From Chelatococcus sp. YT9 (lineage in GTDB: Bacteria; Pseudomonadota; Alphaproteobacteria; Rhizobiales; Beijerinckiaceae), in the NCBI RefSeq assembly GCF_018398315.1, contig NZ_JAHBRW010000001.1, positions 1,422,001-1,486,000 of the forward strand: 64,000 nucleotides of DNA, in the 5' to 3' direction. Both the position numbers and the translations under genes were made by a program. The notes under the pieces are model-generated. The model did not search any database and was not told where the DNA came from. It saw nothing but the letters and a program-made list of their open reading frames with translations. This document shows, piece by piece, positions 19,672 to 26,699 of the stretch (the stretch's first letter is position 1; each line of letters begins with the position of its first letter).

Positions 19672-20388
19672 ATGGCTAGTGCATCGTCCATCGATACGAG
19701 TTCCGGGTCCGACGCTGCGACGCGGCTGGCAGCGGTTCGCGATGCCATTGCCCGCACCGCGCGTGAGGAAGGGCGCGATCCGTCCGACGTGACGCTCGTC
19801 GCTGTCTCCAAGACATTCGCCGCAGCGGAAATCCTGCCTGTGCTCGAGGCTGGCCAGCGCGTTTTCGGCGAAAACCGCGTTCAGGAAGCCAAGGCCAAAT
19901 GGCCGGCGCTCCGGGAGCGCTTTCCGGGCGTCGAGCTCCATCTCATCGGGCCCTTGCAGAGCAACAAGGCCCGCGAGGCCGTGGCCCTGTTCGACGTCAT
20001 CCACACGCTCGACCGCGAATCACTTGCCGCCGCGCTCGCCAAGGAAATTCCGCGCGAGGAAGCGGCCACCGGCCGCCGCCCCCGCCTCCTAGTCGAGGTC
20101 AACACCGGCCTCGAGCCGCAGAAGGCCGGCATTGCTCCGGCGGACCTCGATGCCTTTCTCGCCCGTCTGCGTGACCATCACGGTCTCGCGATCGAGGGCC
20201 TGATGTGCATCCCGCCAGCCGATGAACCGCCCTCCGCGCATTTCGCCCTGCTCGCGACGCTCGCGCGCCACCATGGCCTGCCGCTCCTGTCGATGGGCAT
20301 GAGCGGCGATTTCGAGCAGGCGGTCATGCTCGGCGCGACCCATGTGCGCGTGGGGAGCGCCATTTTCGGGCACCGCCCGCCTCTCTAG
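19672..20388 (+). CDS. PLP homeostasis protein, YggS/PROSC family
   Basis: Pyridoxal-phosphate-binding protein that controls free PLP. It has the alanine-racemase-like barrel and no racemase partner domain. The PLP lysine is in TLVAVSKTF, and FGENRVQEAKAKW and LHLIGPLQSNKAR are family hallmarks; the C-terminal SMGMSGDFEQAVMLGATHVRVGS binds the phosphate. The start ATG 19672 follows GTGAGGACA. An earlier in-frame GTG-type start (19600) would add a leader that is not conserved in the family. The protein has 238 residues. Confidence 0.93.
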   Translation: MASASSIDTSSGSDAATRLAAVRDAIARTAREEGRDPSDVTLVAVSKTFAAAEILPVLEAGQRVFGENRVQEAKAKWPALRERFPGVELHLIGPLQSNKAREAVALFDVIHTLDRESLAAALAKEIPREEAATGRRPRLLVEVNTGLEPQKAGIAPADLDAFLARLRDHHGLAIEGLMCIPPADEPPSAHFALLATLARHHGLPLLSMGMSGDFEQAVMLGATHVRVGSAIFGHRPPL

Positions 20389-20406
20389 CGGCAATCGTTA
20401 CGCCTG

Positions 20407-20898
20407 TTAGAGGAGATCCCGCAGAGCGCCACGCGGCTCGGCCAGCCAGCGCTGGTCATCGAAAAGACAGGTCACCCTCTTTCCTCCGGCTGTGAGATGA
20501 TATCGCAGCAATAGCCTCCCCACAGGCGCAAAGCCGGGCGGAAAAACGATGGTGAACGGCATCGGGGGCCGCAACGCTTCCAGGAAGTCCGTAAACTCCG
20601 ATGCGGATATGGCCCGATCATCCGCTGGTTGGCCGTCCGGGCGTTCCTCCTGAAACAGATGGCGGGCCAGGATATCGCGGCCGCAAGCCGTTTGCCGGCA
20701 AAAGACTTGAATGGTGGCATCTCGGCCCAGCATTGAAAACGCCCCGGGCTCGACTGCTGACAAGCCGAGTGCATCGACCTCGAAGGTGGCAAAGCGCCGA
20801 TGACGCGGCGTGGTCAGGTACATCTGGCTCAGCGGCAATTGCGCCAGTATCCGGGCATCATCCGAGTTGCCGAGGTAGAGCAGAGCGGGATTCCGCAT
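20407..20898 (-). CDS. Hypothetical protein, paralogue of the upstream neighbour
   Basis: Not recognised. From ATG 20898 the protein has 163 residues and starts MRNPALLYLGNSDDARILAQ. It shares patterns along most of its length with the product of 20939-21541: an N-terminal LGN, RFATF, GR-x(4)-R-x-LF, and a C-terminal hydrophobic-strand region ending in D-x-RW versus S-x-AW. No signal peptide, membrane helix or catalytic motif is seen. A longer frame opens at 21003 but would overlap the neighbour, so the internal ATG is preferred. Only 40 bases separate the two, which suggests co-transcription. Confidence 0.65.
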   Translation of the reverse strand: MRNPALLYLGNSDDARILAQLPLSQMYLTTPRHRRFATFEVDALGLSAVEPGAFSMLGRDATIQVFCRQTACGRDILARHLFQEERPDGQPADDRAISASEFTDFLEALRPPMPFTIVFPPGFAPVGRLLLRYHLTAGGKRVTCLFDDQRWLAEPRGALRDLL

Positions 20899-20938
20899 AA
20901 GGTGTTGCGTTCGCAGTCGCGTGAGGCGCTGCCCGTCC

Positions 20939-21541
20939 TTAGGTGACTGACCGCAGAGCCGTGCTAATCCGGTGTGAACGCTCGGCCGACTTCGGCATTT
21001 CACCGATAAAGTCAGGAAACCAGGCGGCCGGTGAAGTCACCAAGGTGATGGGAACGTCATTGGTGGCGAGGAAATTGTTGATGTGAAACATGGCGTTGTC
21101 GGTCAAGCCTGGAGCCAGGTTGACGCGGAAACGCGGCTGAACCCCAAGATCGAGGAGGAAATGGCCAATATCGAGCGCCCCGATCAACCTGTCGCGCCCG
21201 TGGTCATGGGGCGGCAGCCAAACCGACGGAAAGATTTTCGCCCGGCGGTCCATCAAGCCACGGCGGATGCGCCCGAAGGAAGATGGTACATCGGGGAAAA
21301 GATGGGTGCGGCCTATGACTTGTCGGCCATCCGGGGCGGCAATGAAACCGAGGTGAACGGTGCTGAACTCGGGCAACACCGACAGACAGCCTCGTACGGC
21401 TGGCGAAAAACTCGAGCCACGGTTACAGAACGTCGCAAATCGGTAATCCGGGGACGACTCAACATAAAACCTGCATTGCTTTATAACTGCCGCGGAAATA
21501 TTTCCGATTTCATTACCGAGAAAAACAAACGCATTCTGCAT
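20939..21541 (-). CDS. Hypothetical protein, first of a paralogous pair
   Basis: Not recognised. The 200-residue protein starts MQNAFVFLGNEIGNISAAV. A strong AGGAG ribosome-binding site lies 8 bases before ATG 21541, and AT-rich DNA upstream (21542-21650) probably holds the promoter. It carries RFATF, GRTHLFPDVP and a C-terminal strand-rich part (VPITLVTSPAAWF), all with counterparts in the next gene downstream. Compared with that gene it has an insertion of about 35 residues in the middle (RIRRGLMDRRAKIFPSVW). No export signal is seen. The function is unknown. Confidence 0.72.
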   Translation of the reverse strand: MQNAFVFLGNEIGNISAAVIKQCRFYVESSPDYRFATFCNRGSSFSPAVRGCLSVLPEFSTVHLGFIAAPDGRQVIGRTHLFPDVPSSFGRIRRGLMDRRAKIFPSVWLPPHDHGRDRLIGALDIGHFLLDLGVQPRFRVNLAPGLTDNAMFHINNFLATNDVPITLVTSPAAWFPDFIGEMPKSAERSHRISTALRSVT

Positions 21542-21650
21542 ATTTCACGCTCCTGCATGAGATATGCTTTCATATATTAAGCTATTTAATCATCGCAGAT
21601 GGCGCATGATATTGCGCAGCACCTGCCGGATGCCGCCAATCTTGCCCCTG

Positions 21651-22331
21651 CTAACCTATTCCAAGATGGTCGCGAATGAGGCTTCCCAACCGTGGATCCG
21701 TGAAATCGTTCACGGCAAGTGAGGCCCCGGCGTCCATCAAGGCCGCTTCGCTGAGCGACGTCGTCAGGCCGACAGTCAGGATGCCGGCCGCCGTGGCAGC
21801 CTTGATGCCGGAGCGAGAATCCTCGAAGGCAAGAGCGCGTCGCGCGTCGCCGTTCAGGACCTCAAGCCCGGTGAGATACGGCAAGGGATCGGGCTTCTGG
21901 GCAGGGAGTTCATCGGCGATGACCACCGCTTCGAAACGGGCATCGAGCTTCAGACCCTTCAGGAGGAGCATCGCGTTATCGCGCGGCGCGTTAGTGACGA
22001 CGGCGCAGCCGATGCCATGTGCACGAGCAAAGGCCAACAGATCACCCAGCCCGGGCGTCGGCTCGAGTCCCTCAACTTTGCTGCGGAACAGGGCCTCCTT
22101 GGCGGCCGCAAGGCGCTCATGCTCGGCGATCGGGAGCTCGGGAAACAGGCCCACCATGATGTCAGCATTGGCGCGCCCGATGATATCGCGCTCGAACACG
22201 TCCCACTCCATGGTGCGATCGAAATCGCCCAGCAGATCCTGAAAGGCCCGCCAGTGCAGATGATCCGTGTTCACGAGCGTGCCGTCGAGGTCGAACAGAA
22301 GCGTGGCGGGGGGCATTGATGTCACGGGCAT
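21651..22331 (-). CDS. HAD-superfamily sugar-phosphate phosphatase-like protein
   Basis: Haloacid-dehalogenase fold hydrolase with the alpha-helical cap of the beta-phosphoglucomutase/Gph group. Motif I is LLFDLDGTLVNTDH (nucleophile Asp14 and acid Asp16). Motif II is VVTNAP, motif III the Lys of QKPDPLPY, and motif IV FEDSRSGIKAA. It probably dephosphorylates a small phosphorylated metabolite; the substrate is not readable. An alternative start at 22316 (MPPATLLF) is possible. It lies 6 bases downstream of the transpeptidase-like gene, so they form an operon. Confidence 0.9.
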   Translation of the reverse strand: MPVTSMPPATLLFDLDGTLVNTDHLHWRAFQDLLGDFDRTMEWDVFERDIIGRANADIMVGLFPELPIAEHERLAAAKEALFRSKVEGLEPTPGLGDLLAFARAHGIGCAVVTNAPRDNAMLLLKGLKLDARFEAVVIADELPAQKPDPLPYLTGLEVLNGDARRALAFEDSRSGIKAATAAGILTVGLTTSLSEAALMDAGASLAVNDFTDPRLGSLIRDHLGIG

Positions 22332-22337
22332 TACCAG

Positions 22338-22868
22338 TCAATGGATGATGAGGCGGGTATGAGGGCCGATCACGGCCAAAAGCCGGCGGATGGCGTTCGC
22401 ATCAACTGCCACACAGCCCTCCGTTGGACTGAAGCCGGATCGCGCGATATGCAGGAAGATGGCGCTACCGCGGCCGGGAATCCGCGGCCCGCGGTTCCAG
22501 GCAATATCCACCACGGCATCATAGAGATGATCGTCGCGCCATAGGCTCTCGGCGCTGGCGGGATAGGGAAGGACGACCGGGCAATTATAGCGGCGGTCGC
22601 CCGGCGCGTCGCACCACCCATCGCTCTTGCGAGTCACGCGCGTGGGAAGGCCCGAGCGGGGCCGGCGGCCGTGATCGGCCCGATAGGTGAGGCTGAGAAG
22701 CCGGAAGCGTCCGCGCGGCGTATGGCCATCGCCTTCGCGTTTGACAGTCGCGACGCCGGAGCGCCCCAATGCACAGGGCAGATGCAACGCCCCCGCGACG
22801 ACGACCCCGCGGGTGCGATCGAGAGGAGAGGCGTAGACGTGGACAACAGGAATTGTTGTGCGCTTCAT
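22338..22868 (-). CDS. L,D-transpeptidase-like (YkuD) domain protein
   Basis: Carries a YkuD catalytic core: His140 in FLHIARSGFSPTEGCVAV and nucleophile Cys152, followed by the usual Val. Such enzymes make 3-3 crosslinks or attach proteins to peptidoglycan. The 176-residue protein is nearly all catalytic domain, and unlike most relatives it has no signal peptide or membrane anchor in this frame, so export is unclear. In Hyphomicrobiales a gene of this kind often lies beside the response regulator that follows here divergently. Co-transcribed with the HAD gene. Confidence 0.85.
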   Translation of the reverse strand: MKRTTIPVVHVYASPLDRTRGVVVAGALHLPCALGRSGVATVKREGDGHTPRGRFRLLSLTYRADHGRRPRSGLPTRVTRKSDGWCDAPGDRRYNCPVVLPYPASAESLWRDDHLYDAVVDIAWNRGPRIPGRGSAIFLHIARSGFSPTEGCVAVDANAIRRLLAVIGPHTRLIIH

Positions 22869-23062
22869 GCTTGCAGGAGCTTTTGCGGACAGCCCGAAGC
22901 TGCTTCAGGCCTTGTTTGCCGCGTGGGGCATACATAGTCTAGGAATTCCACGGTGCTGCCTGTGTTAAGGAGCCTTTTCACTGTCTAGCGCGATTGTTCT
23001 CAAATCCAAGATAATTTCCCGCCTCGATCCTTCCGTCGCTCCATTCTAAGGAATCCCCCCAC

Positions 23063-23749
23063 ATGCCCAGTGCTCGCCACCTCCTGATTGTGGACGACGA
23101 GCAGGATCTCCGTGAGACTCTCGCGGAGCAGCTCGCGCTTGTTGAGGAATTCACCGTCGCAACCGCGGCGAATGCCACGGAAGCCATCGCATCCGTCGCG
23201 GCCGGCCGGGTTGATCTCGTGATCATGGATGTCGGTCTGCCCGACAAAGATGGGCGTGATGCTGTCAAGATCATGCGGGAAGCCGGTTTCCGCGCACCGA
23301 TCATCATGCTCACCGCGCTCGGTGGCGATTCGGATACTGTTCAGGGACTGGAAGCCGGCGCCAACGACTACGTGGTGAAGCCTTTCAAATTCGCGGTGCT
23401 GCTCGCACGCATCCGCGCACAGCTTCGCCAGCACGAGGCCAGCGAGGACGCCGTTTTCTCCATCGGCCCCTATACGTTCCGGCCCAGCGCGAAACTTCTG
23501 GTCAATGCCCGCGGCTCAAAACTGAAGCTGACTGAAAAGGAAACCGCCATCCTGCGCTTTCTTTACCGGGCCGATCAGAAGGTTGTCGGCCGCGATACCC
23601 TTCTCGCAGAGGTCTGGGGCTATAACGCCGGAGTGACCACCCACACGCTGGAAACGCATATTTATCGGTTGCGGCAGAAGATCGAGGAGGATCCTTCCGA
23701 GGCCCGGATCCTCGTGACCGAAGCTGGCGGGTATAAGCTGATCCCGTAG
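23063..23749 (+). CDS. OmpR-family response regulator (OtpR/CenR-like)
   Basis: DNA-binding response regulator of 228 residues. The receiver domain shows acidic Asp11/Asp12, phospho-acceptor Asp56 in LVIMDVGLP, Thr84 and Lys106 in DYVVKPFKF. The C-terminal winged helix has LTEKETAILRFLYR, LLAEVWGYN, and TLETHIYRLRQKIE, ending GGYKLIP. No sensor kinase is adjacent. The pairing with a downstream cyclic-nucleotide-binding gene matches the Brucella otpR locus, and similar regulators (CenR) control the cell envelope in Caulobacter; orthology is inferred from this context and the sequence. Confidence 0.9.
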   Translation: MPSARHLLIVDDEQDLRETLAEQLALVEEFTVATAANATEAIASVAAGRVDLVIMDVGLPDKDGRDAVKIMREAGFRAPIIMLTALGGDSDTVQGLEAGANDYVVKPFKFAVLLARIRAQLRQHEASEDAVFSIGPYTFRPSAKLLVNARGSKLKLTEKETAILRFLYRADQKVVGRDTLLAEVWGYNAGVTTHTLETHIYRLRQKIEEDPSEARILVTEAGGYKLIP

Positions 23750-23811
23750 TCTGCCTGCCGGAACCAGGATATCCCGGCGGCGACGCGTGACACGTTTCGG
23801 TATGACCCGGT

Positions 23812-24369
23812 ATGGCCGTGTCATCGCAGTATTGGGAAGAGCTTGCAGGCGGCACGGGCATGGGACTGAACGACGACCTCGAAACGTTGAGCCGGGTGCC
23901 GCTCCTCTCGTTGATCGAACCCGATGCCTTGCGGCTTCTTGCCTTTGCTGCGGAAACGCGGATTCTCCGAGCGGGCGACATACTGTTCCGCCGGGGCGAG
24001 AACGCGGACGGTGGATACATCGTTGTGTCGGGCGCGATAGCGCTGGACGCAAGTGATGACGGCTCTCCGGCAAACTACATCGCGAGGCCCGGCACACTTC
24101 TTGGGGAATCCGCGCTCTTCGCGGAGTGCACTCGCCCGGCCACAGCCATCGCGCGGGAGCCATCCAGTGTCATGAAAATGCAGCGGGGCCTCGTGCATCG
24201 CGTGTTGGGCGAATTTCCCTATTCAGCCCGCGCGCTTCATGACGCCATTGCGGCGCGGCTCATCGCCTTTTCTCAAGAACTCGGGGAAATTCGCGACACG
24301 ATCGATGCAGCCGGCGCCGAGCCGGCGGCCCAAGCCCCGCTAGATCAAGCCCCTACAGATCAAGCGTAA
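23812..24369 (+). CDS. Cyclic-nucleotide-binding domain protein (Crp-like, no HTH)
   Basis: A cNMP-binding beta-roll (about residues 30-130) shows RAGDILFRRGENADGGYIVVSGAIAL and, at the phosphate-binding cassette, PGTLLGESALFAECTRPATAIA. A helical C-terminus and an Ala/Pro/Gln/Asp tail follow, with no DNA-binding domain. It probably senses a cyclic nucleotide and acts on a partner. ATG 23860 (MGLNDDLETLS) matches the usual family start better than 23812, so the mature protein may be 169 residues. It lies 62 bases after the response regulator gene and overlaps the end of convergent xthA by 17 bases. Confidence 0.85.
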   Translation: MAVSSQYWEELAGGTGMGLNDDLETLSRVPLLSLIEPDALRLLAFAAETRILRAGDILFRRGENADGGYIVVSGAIALDASDDGSPANYIARPGTLLGESALFAECTRPATAIAREPSSVMKMQRGLVHRVLGEFPYSARALHDAIAARLIAFSQELGEIRDTIDAAGAEPAAQAPLDQAPTDQA

Positions 24370-25168
24370 TCGACACCGGCACGTGATCTGACGGCCGCTC
24401 CCAGCCGCGTGTTTCACGCGCGATGGTGCTGCCCGTCACGCTGGAGGCCAAATCCGGCGCAACCCACACGTGGTCAAGGCGGCGGCCCTTGTCCGCGGCA
24501 GCCCAATCCGGCGAGCGATAGCTCCACCACGTGAACACCTTCTCGGGCACCGGGCGCAGCTGGCGTATGGCATCGACGAAGCCCGACGTCTCACGAAATT
24601 CCTCCAGCCGGGTGGTCTCGATTGGCGTATGGCTGACGACGTTGAGCAATGCCTTGTGGTTCCAGACGTCGGCTTCGTACGGCGCGATATTGAGGTCCCC
24701 GAGCAGAATGGTTGGGGCAGCGGTCGGGCGCGCGCGGTCTTGCCACTGCATAAGCTCGTCCAGGAAAGCGAGCTTATGGGCAAAGCGCGGATTGAGCTCC
24801 GGATCCGGAATATCGCCGCCAGCGGGCACATAGAAGTTATGGATCGTCACGCCAGATGCAGCCTTGGCACCGGTGCCCAGGGTCACGGCGATATGGCGCG
24901 AATCATTCTTGTCGCAGAAGCCCATGACGTTGGTCGAGGCAAATGGCAGCCGGGAGATCACCGCAACCCCGTGGTAGCCCTTCTGACCATTGAGCGCCAT
25001 GTGATGGTAGCCAAGCGCCTTGAAGGCCGCCGAAGGAAAACGGTCGTCGGGGCATTTTGTCTCCTGCAGGCAGAGCACATCCGGGCGCGTTTCCGTCAGG
25101 AAACGGACGACGTGGTCCAGCCTCATGCGGACAGAATTGACGTTCCAGGAGGTGACGACGAGTTTCAT
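24353..25168 (-). CDS. xthA: Exodeoxyribonuclease III
   Basis: AP endonuclease and 3'-5' exonuclease of base-excision repair. All core motifs of the exonuclease-endonuclease-phosphatase fold are present: SWNVNSVRMRLDHV, the metal-binding Glu in CLQETKCPDDRFP, ILLGDLNIAPYEADVW, RLDHVWVAPDL and the catalytic His in PSDHVPVSI. The length of 271 residues is standard. Its 3' end overlaps the convergent cyclic-nucleotide-binding gene. Confidence 0.95.
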   Translation of the reverse strand: MKLVVTSWNVNSVRMRLDHVVRFLTETRPDVLCLQETKCPDDRFPSAAFKALGYHHMALNGQKGYHGVAVISRLPFASTNVMGFCDKNDSRHIAVTLGTGAKAASGVTIHNFYVPAGGDIPDPELNPRFAHKLAFLDELMQWQDRARPTAAPTILLGDLNIAPYEADVWNHKALLNVVSHTPIETTRLEEFRETSGFVDAIRQLRPVPEKVFTWWSYRSPDWAAADKGRRLDHVWVAPDLASSVTGSTIARETRGWERPSDHVPVSITLDL

Positions 25169-25473
25169 GCCTTGCTTTCGACGTGCTGGCAGGGGGGGCT
25201 TTGGTCAGGCGACCACCGGCTTGCTTTCGCAGAAAACGGTCCTTCTCGCAAACGGACGCGCCGCCGCAGCCGCTCTACGAACTCAACGATGATGACGGGC
25301 CGGTCTCATCGAGCTCGCCGGTTTTTTCGGTTCGCGGACAGGGCCCCGGCGGTCGGCGTTTCGCCGCGCTTCAGTAAACGTGCGTGCGCTACGGTTTTCG
25401 CTCCGGTTAAGCGAACGCGCGGCGATTCCTGGATGCGCTATGGGACACGTGGGAAGCGTAGGCCGCAGCCTTC
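25169..25473. other. Intergenic region upstream of xthA
   Basis: About 305 bases with no convincing gene. A weak hairpin with CCGG arms followed by TTTTTT (about 25310-25327) would read as a terminator on the plus strand, but no plus-strand gene precedes it. The xthA promoter should be here. Confidence 0.4.
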
Positions 25474-26415
25474 CTATTCCGCCTGTGCGCGGCTGGCGAG
25501 GCGCAGATCGGACAGCGCCACGGAGGTCTCGTAGCCCTGCGGGTCAACAACGGTCCACTGCCTCAGGGCATTATTACGGGCATCGAAACGCAGGGTGATG
25601 CGCGATGTGCCGCCGATGGTGGCGCTATCCTCGAAACTCACGGTCACGACGCCGTCGTTGCCGATGTCCACCGCGCGAACCTTCGTATCACGCGTCAGAT
25701 CGAAACGATCCTTCAGGAGAAATTTCAGAGGCGTCTGGCCGATGGGATAGACATCGTTGGTCTTGAGCTTGGAATCGCGGATGGCGACAGACCGTCCATC
25801 CGCTACGATCTCGAGCGTTGACGGCGGGTTATAGGCGAACCGCAAACGCCCCGGCCGCTGAATATAGAGCGTGCCTTCGGCCCGACGGCCGTCACCGCCA
25901 TACTGGACGAACCGCCCCGTGAGCGTGTCGATGCTGTTTACGTAGGAGTTCACGCGTTCAATGGCCGCCGCCTGGCTGGTGGGCACCACATTCGTGGCGG
26001 CACGTGGCGCGGCTGCCGGAGCGATGGACGCCACCGGTGCAGCGGGAGCTGCCGGCGCAGCCGTAGCGACAGGCTGAACAGACCCGCCGTCGCCACCGCC
26101 CAGGGCTACCGGCCGACGTGGCGGCAACGGAGGCCCGCCCGCCGCGGACTGGGAGGGGGCCGCTGGGGTCGCGGCTTGCGGCGGCGCCGCTGGCGACGAG
26201 GCGGTATTGGCCCTCGGCGGTGCAGGTACAGGTGCCGGCGCAGGGGCGGCTCGAGCCGGGGCTGGATCTTGTGCGGGCCCTTCAGCCGGCGCTTTCCCGA
26301 ACATGCCGTCGAGGAACCGGGTGAGGGGGTCATTCTGCGCTTGTGCAACGGGCACACCGCCACTGGCCGCGAAGGCGGCCACAAGCGCCAATGTTGCACA
26401 ACCAAAACGCTTCAT
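25474..26415 (-). CDS. lolA: Outer-membrane lipoprotein carrier LolA-like protein
   Basis: Periplasmic chaperone that ferries lipoproteins to the outer membrane. A signal peptide (MKRFGCATLALVAAFAASGG, cut near AQA) precedes a low-complexity Pro/Ala linker of about 110 residues. The LolA domain fills the C-terminal 190 residues: FVQYGGDGRRAEGTLYI, RPGRLRFAYNPP, LKFLLKDRFDLTRD, RITLRFDARNNALRQW. ATG 26415 is preceded by GGTGAG; the frame opens at 26445, but the leader would spoil the signal peptide. It follows ftsK, the usual alphaproteobacterial order. Confidence 0.9.
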   Translation of the reverse strand: MKRFGCATLALVAAFAASGGVPVAQAQNDPLTRFLDGMFGKAPAEGPAQDPAPARAAPAPAPVPAPPRANTASSPAAPPQAATPAAPSQSAAGGPPLPPRRPVALGGGDGGSVQPVATAAPAAPAAPVASIAPAAAPRAATNVVPTSQAAAIERVNSYVNSIDTLTGRFVQYGGDGRRAEGTLYIQRPGRLRFAYNPPSTLEIVADGRSVAIRDSKLKTNDVYPIGQTPLKFLLKDRFDLTRDTKVRAVDIGNDGVVTVSFEDSATIGGTSRITLRFDARNNALRQWTVVDPQGYETSVALSDLRLASRAQAE

Positions 26416-26699
26416 CTCACCATCCGCGCTAGGGGCGAAGCCCACATGTCCCCGCCATCACTTCGACCGACTGAAAGAGATCTTCACGAGGTGATCCCTC
26501 CCTTAAGATCGTGAACCATACGCCAAATTCCAACGCTCTTCACAGAAAGCTGAGGAGTTTCACATAAACCAGCGTTATGGCGAAAGAGGGACCGATAAGT
26601 CCGTCTGAAGGAGCCTGCCCATTCTGCCGATGGGCTCACGGCCCGCCGCCCGCCCTCACGACCTCCCGTCCATCGGGGGGCAGTGGATCGGGTGCCCAC

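Noticed and set aside
21083-21580. 165-codon plus-strand frame over the paralogous pair
   Set aside because: Opposite to the gene at 20939-21541, which has the stronger ribosome-binding site and a paralogue next to it.
24408-24424. Half parS-like TGTTTCACG inside xthA
   Set aside because: Only the left half matches; the right half lacks GTGAAACA.
25299-25327. Possible terminator after a plus-strand gene
   Set aside because: Stem of only four pairs and no plus-strand gene upstream to terminate.
24470-25534. 354-codon plus-strand frame opposite xthA
   Set aside because: xthA has all catalytic motifs on the minus strand; this frame is a shadow.
26553-26566. GTTTCACATAAAC resembling parS
   Set aside because: Several mismatches in the palindromic core; not counted as a site.
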